Source of the DNA: Pseudomonadota bacterium
GTDB taxonomy: Bacteria > Desulfobacterota > JADFVX01
DNA length: 46,076 nucleotides
NCBI GenBank assembly: GCA_015222555.1
Contig: JADFVM010000320.1
Span: 1-46,076, forward strand
Direction of reading: 5' to 3'
The translations under genes were made by a program, and so were the position numbers. Positions 35,502 through 44,387 of this stretch are shown piece by piece (the stretch's first letter is position 1; every line of letters starts with the position of its first letter). Below the pieces are notes generated by a model. It had not been told where the DNA came from and did not search any database. It saw nothing but the letters and a program-made list of their open reading frames with translations.

Positions 35502-36078
35502 AAAAAGTTATGACTGGGTCATGCAGTGGGCAGATTCCCCTTATGGCACATGGGCGCTTTTCTGGCTTGCCCTGGCTGAATCCTCATTTTTCCCCATCCC
35601 TCCCGATGTCCTTTTAATGGCCCTTTCTCTTGCAAAACCTTCCAAGGCCTTCATTTATGCAGGCGTATCATCCCTTGGTTCCCTTATCGGCGGTGTGATA
35701 GGCTATTTTCTCGGTTTTGGCCTTATGGAAGCCGTGGGTAATCCTATTCTCCATTTTTATGGGGCCATGGATAAATTTGATACCATACGTGAATTATATA
35801 ACAACTATGACGCCTGGGCTGTCGCCATCGCCGGGTTTACACCCATCCCTTACAAGGTGTTTACTATTGCAGCCGGTGCATGTGAAATCAACCTTACCGT
35901 CTTTATTGTCGCCTCACTGATAAGCCGCTCAGCCCGTTTTTTTATCGTGGCAGGGCTCATCTATAAGTTTGGAAAACCTGTTAAAGGTTTCATCGATAAG
36001 TATTTTAACCTTCTGACTATCATATTCGTCATCCTTCTTGCTGCCGGTTTTGCATTAGTAAAGATATTTTTCAAATGA
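35494..36078 (+). CDS. yqaA: YqaA-like inner membrane protein of the DedA/VTT family
   Basis: This 194-residue membrane protein belongs to the small YqaA branch of the SNARE-associated/VTT superfamily. 'WADSPYGTWALFWLALAESS' and 'FFPIPPDVLLMALSLA' are the characteristic N-terminus; 'IAGFTPIPYKVFTIAAGA' is the second conserved reentrant region, and a last helix follows ('LLTIIFVILLAAGFALV'). Related DedA proteins move lipids or keep proton balance. I chose ATG 35494, overlapping the pcm stop by 8 bp, over a longer in-frame start that would overlap more. Confidence 0.88.
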   Translation: MLRKSYDWVMQWADSPYGTWALFWLALAESSFFPIPPDVLLMALSLAKPSKAFIYAGVSSLGSLIGGVIGYFLGFGLMEAVGNPILHFYGAMDKFDTIRELYNNYDAWAVAIAGFTPIPYKVFTIAAGACEINLTVFIVASLISRSARFFIVAGLIYKFGKPVKGFIDKYFNLLTIIFVILLAAGFALVKIFFK

Positions 36079-36794
36079 TTGGACAAGTTAAATATAAGAA
36101 ATTAGCTTTATTATTCCTCACCCTTCTTGTTTTTCTTGGTTGTGGTTCCGGGTATGGCATATACCACGGAGTCAGGCCGGGCGAAACATTTCAGATGATT
36201 TGCAAGGCCTATGGCCTTAATGAAGAAAGTGTGGCAAATTTTAATTACATCCCCGATACATCAAAGGTTAAGGCCGGTGACGCAATCTGGATATCGGGCG
36301 CAGAACGCGAGCTATCAGCCCGTGAAATTAAATCGCCATCCAGCAACAATACATCTAAGATCAAGGCAAACAGAAAAAAGACAGTTCTTCAAAAGAAAAG
36401 TCCCCCCGTCAGTCGTAGTGCCAAAGGCGCCTTTCAGTGGCCCCTTCAAGGGGATGTATTTTCTAAATTTGGTAATACGAATGGTGAAGTCCATGATGGA
36501 ATTGATATTCGCGCCGGCATTGGCGATGAAATAAGGGCTTCCGCTGGCGGCAGGGTAATCTATAGCGGGAATGATATTAAGAGTTACGGACACATGGTGA
36601 TCATCAAACATGAAGGCCGGTTTTCTTCTGTTTATGCCCATAACAAAAAGAATCTCGTCGAAAAGGGAAGTTTTATTAAGGAAGGTGAAGTGATTGCTCT
36701 TGTAGGTGACAGCGGCATCAGTAACGGCCCCTCACTTCACTTTGAAATAAGGGAAGGGAAGAAAGCAGTCAATCCTCTCTCATATCTCCCATAA
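36075..36794 (+). CDS. nlpD: NlpD-like lipoprotein with LysM and M23 (LytM) domains
   Basis: This 239-residue protein has a lipoprotein signal with lipobox 'VFLGC' at about residues 19-23. A LysM domain follows (about 30-75, 'HGVRPGETFQMICKAYGL', 'VKAGDAIWISG'), a basic linker, and an M23/LytM domain (about 115-239). The zinc ligands 'HDGID' and the last histidine of 'GPSLHFEIR' are present, but the first histidine of the usual HxH is serine. This fits the NlpD/EnvC group, which activates cell-wall amidases instead of cutting peptidoglycan. It overlaps yqaA by 4 bp. Confidence 0.92.
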   Translation: MIGQVKYKKLALLFLTLLVFLGCGSGYGIYHGVRPGETFQMICKAYGLNEESVANFNYIPDTSKVKAGDAIWISGAERELSAREIKSPSSNNTSKIKANRKKTVLQKKSPPVSRSAKGAFQWPLQGDVFSKFGNTNGEVHDGIDIRAGIGDEIRASAGGRVIYSGNDIKSYGHMVIIKHEGRFSSVYAHNKKNLVEKGSFIKEGEVIALVGDSGISNGPSLHFEIREGKKAVNPLSYLP

Positions 36795-36826
36795 TTAAAA
36801 AAAACATCGAAATAAGGAGAAAATAG

Positions 36827-37342
36827 GTGGAAAAGTTAAAGGAAATAATCAGGGATGTTCCTGACTTCCCGAAGGAAGGGATCGTCTTTAAAGACATCAC
36901 AACACTCTTGCAGGATGCTAAATCTTATCAAAGAATGATCGATTTAATTGCTCACAGATACATTGATGAAAAAATTGACCTGGTTCTTGGTGTAGAAGCA
37001 AGAGGTTTTATTATGGGCGCCGCGCTGGCATATAAACTTGGAAAGGGTATTATCCTAGTAAGAAAGCCGGGGAAACTTCCCTATAAAACACACAGCACGA
37101 CCTATGAACTTGAATACGGAACCGATGAACTGCATATCCATCAGGATGCCATCAAAAAGGGACAGAGGATTCTTATTGCCGATGATCTGCTGGCCACGGG
37201 GGGGACGGTGAAGGCGGTCATAGACCTGATAGAAAAAATGGGGGCTGAGATAGTCGAATGCGCATTCCTTGCAGAGTTGAAGTTTCTTAATGGGCAGGAA
37301 AAGCTGAAACCTCATAAAGTCTTTTCCCTGCTTCAATTTTAA
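36827..37342 (+). CDS. apt: Adenine phosphoribosyltransferase
   Basis: This 171-residue enzyme makes AMP from adenine and PRPP in purine salvage. 'IRDVPDFPKEGIVFKDITTL' is the N-terminal signature, 'VLGVEARGFIMGAALA' and 'VRKPGKLPYKTHSTTYELEY' the adenine site region, and 'RILIADDLLATGGTV' the PRPP-binding motif. The start is GTG 36827, with AAGGAG (36814-36819) 7 bp upstream. The length is normal. Confidence 0.95.
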   Translation: MEKLKEIIRDVPDFPKEGIVFKDITTLLQDAKSYQRMIDLIAHRYIDEKIDLVLGVEARGFIMGAALAYKLGKGIILVRKPGKLPYKTHSTTYELEYGTDELHIHQDAIKKGQRILIADDLLATGGTVKAVIDLIEKMGAEIVECAFLAELKFLNGQEKLKPHKVFSLLQF

Positions 37343-37348
37343 TCGCTT

Positions 37349-37440
37349 GGGGTTAAATTCCCCGCAGCTTGCTGCGTCCTGTCATTCTCGCACTGCAAGC
37401 GGCATAAACTTCGCGGGAATCCAGCCCTTCGGAAACAAAA
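37349..37440. repeat. Intergenic palindromic repeat-like segment
   Basis: This region has GGGG-N7-CCCC (37349-37363) and CGCAGC-tt-GCTGCG (37363-37376), followed by GTCATTCTCGC and CGCGGGAATCCAGCCC. These resemble the short dispersed palindromes ('CGGGAATCCAG') found between genes in many proteobacteria. Only one copy is in the window, so the dispersal is not shown here. Confidence 0.4.
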
Positions 37441-37445
37441 TCTGA

Positions 37446-37474
37446 TTGACTCTAGAGCTACATTTATATAAGAT
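37446..37474 (+). promoter_or_regulatory. Promoter of tRNA-Arg
   Basis: TTGACT (37446-37451), a 17-bp spacer and TAAGAT (37469-37474) lie 14 bp before the tRNA 5' end, at the expected distance for a tRNA leader. Confidence 0.65.
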
Positions 37475-37488
37475 GGCTCTTTTTTTTT

Positions 37489-37565
37489 GCCCCCGTAGCT
37501 CAGGTGGATAGAGCGCCGGTTTCCTAAACCGTAGGTCGTATGTTCGAGTCATACCGGGGGCACCA
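37489..37565 (+). tRNA. tRNA-Arg (CCT anticodon)
   Basis: The 77-nt cloverleaf has acceptor GCCCCCG/CGGGGGC, D stem GCTC/GAGC, anticodon loop TTCCTAA (anticodon CCT, reading AGG), T stem GTATG/CATAC with TTCGAGT loop, and an encoded CCA. The outer anticodon-stem pair is C-T, a mismatch; the other four pair. Confidence 0.95.
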
Positions 37566-37591
37566 TAAAAACATCACAACCACTTCAATTT

Positions 37592-37615
37592 AAGGGCTTT
37601 TTATAGCCCTTTTTT
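37592..37615 (+). terminator. Rho-independent terminator after tRNA-Arg
   Basis: AAGGGCT (37592-37598) pairs with AGCCCTT (37605-37611) around a 6-nt loop, with a run of six T (37610-37615). Confidence 0.8.
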
Positions 37616-37893
37616 CTTGCCTTGAATTCACATTAGGCAGGTGTTGATATTATTAAGGCCTGTATTATTCCAAACTACGGCTGTGCCAAAAAGGTGCTCC
37701 TCATTGAGGGGAAAGCACAGATGAACGAGATGTGACCTGGGTCGATGCGCCATAGTTCAACTATAGAAAAACTTACCCCTGCCTTTAGAAGCCCTTTCTT
37801 GTTTTAAACTGTTAATAGTCCTGTTCTTCTCTTCCCCTCATAGGTTATAATTATACGTCACCTATTCAAAAATCAAAAGGAAAGAAGCTTTAT
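37616..37893. other. Gene-free gap before the U32 gene
   Basis: No gene, repeat or clear promoter was found here. The sequence is near-average in composition. AAGGAAA (37877-37883) is the Shine-Dalgarno of the next gene. Confidence 0.4.
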
Positions 37894-39963
37894 ATGAAAG
37901 ACAGAAAGATACCCGAACTGCTAGCCCCTGCAGGCAATCTGGAGAGTTTCTTTGAAGCTCTCGATTCTGGCGCAGACGCTGTTTATGTTGGACTTCAGGT
38001 ATTTAGTGCCAGGGCAAGAGCGAATAATTTTGATATCAAAGCCCTGGAAAGGATGCTCCCTTTTGCTCATTCACGGGGAAGAAAAGTTTATGTGGCAATG
38101 AACACGCTTCTAAAGGAAAGCGAGCTTCCAACGGCAATTGATGCATTGGCTGCTCTTGATTTTCTAGGTGTTGATGCTGTCATCCTTCAGGACTTGGGGG
38201 TTTATCAACTGGCTAAAGATTATTTCCCCTCCCTTAACCTGCATGGCAGCACACAACTGACGGTTCATAACAGCGCCGGTGTCTTGCAAATGGAGAAGAT
38301 GGGCTTTAAGAGAGTCGTTCTTGCGCGCGAGATGACACTTGACGAGATACTATCAGTTAGAAAAAAAACGGATCTTGAAATTGAATCATTTGTTCATGGT
38401 TCAATGTGTTTTTCTTATGCCGGATCCTGTTATTTCAGCAGTTATCTCGGCGGAAAGAGCTCCAATCGAGGCGCCTGCTATCAGCCATGTCGAAGAGAGT
38501 ATAAGGAAGGTCATGAAGAGGTTAATCCCTTTTCCATGGGCGACCTCTCCACCATTGAACTCATACCGCAGTTGATGGAATCAGGAATAGATTCCTTTAA
38601 GGTCGAAGGAAGGATGAAGTCGGTAGACTATGTGGGTAGCGTTATTAAAAGCTACAGAATGGTAATGGATGCAAATAAAGATGATCTTAAAAATGCCATG
38701 TCTGAAGCAAAGGCTTTATTAAAGGGCGCTATCGGCAGGACCAGAACAACAGGTTTTTTCATGACTAAAAACCCCGTTGCCATAACAAATCCGGGCAAAA
38801 GTGGAAACTCGGGAAAATTTGCTGGAAAGGTTTTACATGTGAAGGGAAAATCGGCTGTCTTTAAAACAGCCATTCAATTAACTGTGAGAGACCGGCTGAG
38901 AGTACAATCATCCAGGACAGGCGGTCGTACTCCATTTTCACTATCCAACCTTAAGGTTAAGGGGCAAAACGTTACGTCCGCGGATAAGGGAATCCTTTCG
39001 GAAATTGTCACACCCTATGCATTAGCTGTTGGAGATTCTATTTTTCAAACAGCCTCCCATGAACAAAGAGGGAAAAATGTTGAGGCAAAAAAACGCCTTC
39101 AGAGCCTGCCGGCTGTCAAGTCAGGAAGTGATTATAAAAAAATAGCAAAAAAAATTATCAGTACTACACATTCCATCATTCCGCCAAAGGGCCGAACCAT
39201 TAATGGCACGCTTGTCAAAGTGAAGGAGTTGAGGGAGATCTATGGCGTGGCTCGAAACTTTGATGGCGTCATCATAACGCTTTCGCGTGCCGTTATTCAT
39301 CAATTGAGAAATAATGTAAAAAGACTGAGGTCATTGAGGGATAAATTAGTCTGGTCTCTACCGTTAATCATTCAGGAAGATGATCTTCTCATGTATAAAG
39401 ATGTGATCGCATTTCTGGAACAGAATGGTTTTAACAGGTGGCAATTATCAAATATATGCCACTTTAATTTAATTGATTGTGAAAAGGCGGAAGTTTTGAC
39501 TAGCCAGTATATGAACACTTTAAACAGTATGGCTGCAAGGGCCTATCAATTGTTGGGATGTGACAGGCTTGCTTTATCTGTTGAAAATGATCTGGAAAAT
39601 CTGGCGGCCCTTGCCCAAAAAGGTCTTACCTCTTCAGGGGAGATTATCGTTTATTCAAATCTTCCCCTTTATGTCTCCAGAGTTAAAGCCCGACATAAAA
39701 AAGGAAAAGATATTGAAAACGATGGTGAGGATCATTTCAGGATCAAGGAAAAGGATGGCCTTACATTTGTCTATTCAGATAAACCACTTTCTTTTATTAA
39801 ATATTTAAAGCGGTTTAGGAAAATGGGATTCAGGAACTTCCAGATAGATCTAAGCGGAGAAAGTAAAGAACACGGGGCCAATGGCGCGGTTTTTAGAGAT
39901 TATAAAAAAGGGGAAACCCAGGGAGAAAGCTCACAATTTAATCTTGAAACGGGACTGCAATAA
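37894..39963 (+). CDS. Peptidase U32 family protein (RlhA-like)
   Basis: This 689-residue protein belongs to the U32 family, now known for RNA hydroxylation. The start 'IPELLAPAGNLESFFEALDS' and 'GADAVYVGLQVFSARARANN' are typical. 'ESFVHGSMCFSYAGSCYFSS' and 'NRGACYQPCRREY' provide the conserved cysteines thought to bind iron-sulfur. A long C-terminal part (DUF3656-like) makes it closest in size to E. coli RlhA, which hydroxylates 23S rRNA C2501. Assignment to RlhA itself, rather than TrhP-type tRNA hydroxylases, rests on length and layout only. Confidence 0.82.
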   Translation: MKDRKIPELLAPAGNLESFFEALDSGADAVYVGLQVFSARARANNFDIKALERMLPFAHSRGRKVYVAMNTLLKESELPTAIDALAALDFLGVDAVILQDLGVYQLAKDYFPSLNLHGSTQLTVHNSAGVLQMEKMGFKRVVLAREMTLDEILSVRKKTDLEIESFVHGSMCFSYAGSCYFSSYLGGKSSNRGACYQPCRREYKEGHEEVNPFSMGDLSTIELIPQLMESGIDSFKVEGRMKSVDYVGSVIKSYRMVMDANKDDLKNAMSEAKALLKGAIGRTRTTGFFMTKNPVAITNPGKSGNSGKFAGKVLHVKGKSAVFKTAIQLTVRDRLRVQSSRTGGRTPFSLSNLKVKGQNVTSADKGILSEIVTPYALAVGDSIFQTASHEQRGKNVEAKKRLQSLPAVKSGSDYKKIAKKIISTTHSIIPPKGRTINGTLVKVKELREIYGVARNFDGVIITLSRAVIHQLRNNVKRLRSLRDKLVWSLPLIIQEDDLLMYKDVIAFLEQNGFNRWQLSNICHFNLIDCEKAEVLTSQYMNTLNSMAARAYQLLGCDRLALSVENDLENLAALAQKGLTSSGEIIVYSNLPLYVSRVKARHKKGKDIENDGEDHFRIKEKDGLTFVYSDKPLSFIKYLKRFRKMGFRNFQIDLSGESKEHGANGAVFRDYKKGETQGESSQFNLETGLQ

Positions 39964-39988
39964 CTTTTGTTTATTTTTTAAAGTATGG

Positions 39989-40004
39989 GTGTCAATATTG
40001 ACAC
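39989..40004. promoter_or_regulatory. 16-bp perfect palindrome, candidate operator
   Basis: GTGTCAATATTGACAC is a perfect dyad that contains a consensus TTGACA (39998-40003). It lies 112 bp before the M16C protease gene. No -10 at normal spacing is convincing, so its role is open. Confidence 0.4.
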
Positions 40005-40115
40005 TATTATTCATATTATGTTAGAGCTATAAAAATTGTAAGATACCTTACTCGGATGTCCCCCCTTGTAGGCGGAGAGCCTCACTATTATTTAATATTG
40101 GAGAAGTTAGTGTAA

Positions 40116-43076
40116 ATGAAAAAAATCGATATAAAATCAGGCGAAATAACAAAGGGTTTTTTATGTAAACAGGTGGTGGAACTTGCAGACTTAAGGGCTG
40201 TTCTTTACCGCTTCGTTCATGAAGGTACAGGTGCGGAACTGATCCATTTTTTAAATGACGATGAAAACAATCTTTTTTCAGTGGCCTTTCGAACGACTCC
40301 AAGTGATTCGACAGGTGTTGCCCATATACTTGAACATACGGCACTTTGTGGATCCGAAAGGTATCCCGTTAGAGATCCCTTCTTTTCCATGTTGAAGCGA
40401 AGCCTTAATACCTTCATGAATGCTTTTACGGCCAATGACTGGACCATGTATCCCTTTTCAACGCAGAATGAAAAGGATTTTTATAATCTCATGGATGTGT
40501 ATCTCGATGCCGCTTTTTTACCTAATCTTAAAGAATCAAGCTTTAAACAGGAAGGCTGGAGGCTTGAGTTTGAAAACTCACCGGATGGCGAGGAGGCTTT
40601 GACTTATAAGGGCATTGTTTATAACGAGATGAAGGGGGCCATGTCGGATCCAAATTCTTTAATGGTCAGGCGGATTCAAAAAGCATTGTATCCAACTACG
40701 ACATATCATTACAACTCCGGTGGCGAACCTGAGGATATCCCGGATCTTACCTGGCAGGGCCTCAAGGATTTTCACGCAAAATATTACCATCCCAGCAACG
40801 CCAGATTTTTTACTTACGGTAACCTGAATGTTATTAAACATCTGGAAATGATTGATGATAGAGTCCTTTCGAAATTTGAAAGAGTTGAAGTTAACACAGC
40901 TGTAGGTAGCGAAAAGAGATTTGTTGAGACCAGGAGAGAGGAATATTCCTACGCAGTCGATGCTTCGACGCCAAAGGAAGAACTTACCAACCGTTCAATT
41001 ATCAGTGTGGCATGGTTAACCTGTGACGTGACAGACTATTTTGAAACCTTTGCCTTGAGTATCCTTTCATCGCTTCTTTTGGGCAATGCGGCTGCGCCAT
41101 TATATAAAGCGCTAATGGATTCAAAGATTGGTTCTGCCCTTGCTCCGGGTACGGGGTTTGAAGATGAAAATAAGGAGGCATCCTTTTCAGCGGGACTGCA
41201 GGGCGTCAATCCGGATGATGCGGATAAAATAGAGACGCTGGTGCTGGAAACGCTGAAAAAAGTCGTCAAAGAAGGATTTACAAAAGAAAGAATTGAGGCT
41301 GTCATTCATCAGGTTGAGTTTGGAAACAAGGAAGTGGTCGGCAATCATTATCCCTATGCATTAAACGTTCTTTTCCGGATTTTCGGGACATGGGTTCATG
41401 ATGCTGATCCTGTACAGCCTCTTTTGATTAATGAAACCCTCAGTAGACTGAGAAAAGAGGTTGAGAGAGGCAATTTTTTCGAGAATTTGATAAAGAAATA
41501 TTTTTTGAATAATCCACATAGAGTGACCGTTATTTTGAAACCCGACGAAGAAGAGGGGAAAAGGGCAGAGCAAAAGCTTGAAGTAAGGCTTTCAGCCATA
41601 GAAGATAAATTGACGGAAGAGGAAAAAAGAAAGATTATTAATGATGCTGCAGAGCTTCAAAAAGCGCAGGAGCTGGAGGAAGATATTTCCTGTCTGCCGA
41701 CGCTGGAATTAAAAGATATTCCCCTCACATTTCCTTTAGTTGACCATGTGGCCGATGAAAGGGAAGGCGTGCCGGTTTACTGGTTTGATCAGCCAACTAA
41801 CGGCATCAGTTACTTTAATGCCCTTGTAAGTGCAGAGACGTTACCCCCCGACCTCAAGCCTTATGTACCTCTTTTTTGCACTCTTTTGACGAAAGTCGGT
41901 GCAGGCGGATTAAATTATATGGAGATGGCCGAAAGGATAGAGGCTCATACGGGTGGAATTGGCGCCTATGCAAATGTTTGGGAGGATTTGGCAGATCTTG
42001 ACAACTTTAGCTCTGTCGTAGAGATAAGCGGAAAGGCCTTAGTAAGAAACCATGGGAAACTGTTTGAAATTCTAAAGGACATGTTTATATCCCCTGATTT
42101 CAGGGATTTGGATCGTCTTCATACGGTCATAGGTCAGGTTAAAACGTCGATTGAAAATTCAGTGCCCGGCTCAGGTCATAGTTATGCCAGAGGTCTTGCG
42201 GCAAGGCACCTCACACCGGCTGCAAGGTTAAGAGAGAGTTGGGCCGGAATTCATCATCTCAGCCTGATTAAAGAAGTTGCCAGCCGGGATGTTGAGGCCT
42301 TGGGAGAAGTTGCAGAAAAGTTGGAAGCCATATCTGCTCATCTGCTCAATAAAAGCAGCATGAAGGTGAGCGTTATTTCTGAAAAGAGGTATTTTGATGC
42401 TGTGAGCAAAGAGATGGTTTCTTTCCTGAGGGAAATTAATTCGGAAGATTTTCTGGTACAGGAAGGAGTGAGTCAAGAGGAAGGCAATGAACGCGAAGGA
42501 TGGAGTACAAATGTGCCTGTTTCTTATGTAGCAAAATTATTCAGGACAGTTCCATACAGTCATGATGATTCATCGACTTTACTTGTCTTGTCAAGATTAC
42601 TCCGCGCCTGCTATTTGCATAGAGAGATCCGGGAGAAGGGGGGTGCCTATGGAGGTTTTGCCGCCCATTCTTCTTCGGAAGGACTCTTCTCTTTTCTTTC
42701 TTATCGTGATCCCCATCTGGAAAGAACAATTCAGGTCTACAATGATTCAATTGATTGGGTTCTGTCCGGAAAGTTTAGCAATGAAGATCTAAAAGAGGCC
42801 ATATTGAGCACCTTTGCTGACATTGACAAGCCAATGGCACCATCGGGAAAGGGTAATAGCGAATTTGTTGCAATTCTTAGAGGCTTGACAAGAGAGATGA
42901 GACAAAAAAGAAGGGAAGAGATCCTCGCTTTAGATAAGGATGCTATTATTAGCGTGGCAAACAAATACCTGAAGGGTAATAATAAAAGTTCCATAGCCGT
43001 TATCTCAAATGAAGAGAAACTTAATGAGGCTAATGAAGCACTTAAAGAGTCTCCTTTAAAAGTCCATAGGATTTAA
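40116..43076 (+). CDS. M16C metalloprotease, presequence protease (PreP)-like
   Basis: This 986-residue zinc protease has the inverted motif HxxEH as 'AHILEHTALCGSERYPVRDP' (about residues 68-72), with the distal glutamate in 'GIVYNEMKGAMSDPNSL'. It has two M16 halves joined by a helical hairpin (about 470-540), plus the 'GGAYGGFA' R/Y-region in the second half. Size and plan match PreP/falcilysin, which degrade unstructured peptides in a closed chamber. No signal peptide is seen, so it should be cytoplasmic. The gene is complete. Confidence 0.93.
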   Translation: MKKIDIKSGEITKGFLCKQVVELADLRAVLYRFVHEGTGAELIHFLNDDENNLFSVAFRTTPSDSTGVAHILEHTALCGSERYPVRDPFFSMLKRSLNTFMNAFTANDWTMYPFSTQNEKDFYNLMDVYLDAAFLPNLKESSFKQEGWRLEFENSPDGEEALTYKGIVYNEMKGAMSDPNSLMVRRIQKALYPTTTYHYNSGGEPEDIPDLTWQGLKDFHAKYYHPSNARFFTYGNLNVIKHLEMIDDRVLSKFERVEVNTAVGSEKRFVETRREEYSYAVDASTPKEELTNRSIISVAWLTCDVTDYFETFALSILSSLLLGNAAAPLYKALMDSKIGSALAPGTGFEDENKEASFSAGLQGVNPDDADKIETLVLETLKKVVKEGFTKERIEAVIHQVEFGNKEVVGNHYPYALNVLFRIFGTWVHDADPVQPLLINETLSRLRKEVERGNFFENLIKKYFLNNPHRVTVILKPDEEEGKRAEQKLEVRLSAIEDKLTEEEKRKIINDAAELQKAQELEEDISCLPTLELKDIPLTFPLVDHVADEREGVPVYWFDQPTNGISYFNALVSAETLPPDLKPYVPLFCTLLTKVGAGGLNYMEMAERIEAHTGGIGAYANVWEDLADLDNFSSVVEISGKALVRNHGKLFEILKDMFISPDFRDLDRLHTVIGQVKTSIENSVPGSGHSYARGLAARHLTPAARLRESWAGIHHLSLIKEVASRDVEALGEVAEKLEAISAHLLNKSSMKVSVISEKRYFDAVSKEMVSFLREINSEDFLVQEGVSQEEGNEREGWSTNVPVSYVAKLFRTVPYSHDDSSTLLVLSRLLRACYLHREIREKGGAYGGFAAHSSSEGLFSFLSYRDPHLERTIQVYNDSIDWVLSGKFSNEDLKEAILSTFADIDKPMAPSGKGNSEFVAILRGLTREMRQKRREEILALDKDAIISVANKYLKGNNKSSIAVISNEEKLNEANEALKESPLKVHRI

Positions 43077-43092
43077 TTTTACAGGATAAGTC

Positions 43093-43680
43093 ATGATATT
43101 AATGATAGATAACTATGATTCATTTACCTATAACCTGGTACAGTATTTCGGAGAGCTGGGTGCCGACATCAAGGTCTACCGGAATGATAAAATCACAGTT
43201 GATGAAATAGAAAAACTTGATCCTGATAAGATTGTCATATCGCCAGGGCCCTGCACTCCTAAAGAGGCGGGTATTTCCGTGGAAGTTGTTAAGCGGTTTT
43301 CGGAAAAAATGCCGATTCTTGGTGTTTGCCTGGGCCATGAATCGATTGCTGTTGCCTTTGGTGGAAAAATTACAAAGGCAAAAAAACTGATGCATGGAAA
43401 AACCTCACCCATTTCACATGATGGTAAAGGAATATTTCATGCTATTGAACAGCCATTCGAGGCTACACGTTATCATTCTCTGGCCGTTGAAAGGAGTTCG
43501 CTTCCCTCTTGCTTTGATGTTTCCGCATGGACAGATGATGACAATGAGATTATGGGTATTCGACATAAAGAGTTGCCTGTCGTCGGCATTCAGTTCCATC
43601 CTGAATCAGTCCTTACTGGAGTGGGCAAAGAGCTTCTTAAAAACTTTCTGGAAAGTAGCAATAAGCTCAGAAGGGGGTAG
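43093..43680 (+). CDS. pabA: Glutamine amidotransferase, PabA/TrpG type
   Basis: This 195-residue class I amidotransferase supplies ammonia from glutamine for aminodeoxychorismate or anthranilate synthesis. 'MIDNYDSFTYNLVQYFGELG', 'VISPGPCTPKEAGIS', the nucleophile elbow 'GVCLGHESIA' and 'VGIQFHPESVLTG' are present. The glutamine that usually follows GVCLGH is glutamate here. The partner pabB/trpE is not in the window, so folate or tryptophan use cannot be settled. It follows the protease by 16 bp and is followed by sixA after 2 bp. Confidence 0.88.
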   Translation: MILMIDNYDSFTYNLVQYFGELGADIKVYRNDKITVDEIEKLDPDKIVISPGPCTPKEAGISVEVVKRFSEKMPILGVCLGHESIAVAFGGKITKAKKLMHGKTSPISHDGKGIFHAIEQPFEATRYHSLAVERSSLPSCFDVSAWTDDDNEIMGIRHKELPVVGIQFHPESVLTGVGKELLKNFLESSNKLRRG

Positions 43681-43682
43681 AG

Positions 43683-44147
43683 ATGTTTCTTTATCTTGTC
43701 CAGCATGGTGAGGCAAAAAGTAAAGAAGAGGATCCATTAAGGCCTCTTTCTGATGAGGGAGGAAAATTAGTTGAGAAAACGGCAAAATATCTTGGGAAGT
43801 TAAAGCCTAACATCAATAAAATCATTCATAGTGGCAAGCTTAGGGCAGAGCAGACAGCCAGATCCATTTCCGTTGAATTGTCACCTAAACTCACAATATC
43901 ACAGGAAGATTACCTCTCCCCAAATGATGATCCCAATATATGGGCAGACCGTCTCAAAAAATCTGAAACGGATATCATGATAGTCGGGCACTTGCCTTAC
44001 CTTTCCAGATTAACATCACTTCTTCTTTGTGGAGACGGTAAAATTGATTTGATTACTTTCAAAAATGCAGGTGCTGTTTGTCTGAAAAGGGAAGAAAGCG
44101 GGGAATGGTCGCTCATCTGGATATTGATTCCTGAAATGATATTGTAA
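43683..44147 (+). CDS. sixA: SixA-type phosphohistidine phosphatase
   Basis: This 154-residue protein is a small histidine phosphatase of the SixA branch. 'LYLVQHGEAKSKEEDPLRPL' holds the catalytic His; the usual RHG triad is QHG. 'IIHSGKLRAEQTARSI' and 'IMIVGHLPYLSRLTSLLL' give the conserved Arg and second His. SixA removes phosphate from Hpt domains or from the nitrogen PTS. Its Hpt target could be the CheA Hpt in this window, but that is a guess. GGGGG precedes the ATG. Confidence 0.85.
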   Translation: MFLYLVQHGEAKSKEEDPLRPLSDEGGKLVEKTAKYLGKLKPNINKIIHSGKLRAEQTARSISVELSPKLTISQEDYLSPNDDPNIWADRLKKSETDIMIVGHLPYLSRLTSLLLCGDGKIDLITFKNAGAVCLKREESGEWSLIWILIPEMIL

Positions 44148-44339
44148 AGACTCAAATTTTGAATTCAAATGGAGTGGATAACATGTGACCAACTATGAAT
44201 TGTTTTCATGATCTGATAAAGTTTTCATGGCATTTTCAAGATTCCTTTAAAATTCGTTTAGAAAGTTACGCCATCAATTAGAAAAAATAATCTGACATAA
44301 CAATATCTTATGCAAACAATCTGATTTTCCTCTTATTCG
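44148..44339 (+). other. Gene-free upstream region of the sigma-54 promoter
   Basis: About 190 bp of AT-rich DNA without a gene. It holds TTTGAATTCAAA (44158-44169, perfect 12-bp palindrome) and three copies of ATCTGA (44211, 44290, 44319). These are candidates for activator binding sites, which in sigma-54 systems lie 80-200 bp upstream. Confidence 0.35.
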
Positions 44340-44355
44340 TGGCACCTTCATTGCA
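44340..44355 (+). promoter_or_regulatory. Sigma-54 (RpoN) promoter
   Basis: TGGCAC-N5-TTGCA has GG (-24) and GC (-12) separated by exactly 10 bp, matching consensus at nearly every position. Transcription should begin near 44366, just ahead of the riboswitch. Confidence 0.85.
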
Positions 44356-44387
44356 ATAAGATACTTTAGTTTAGCAGTTAGCATTTT

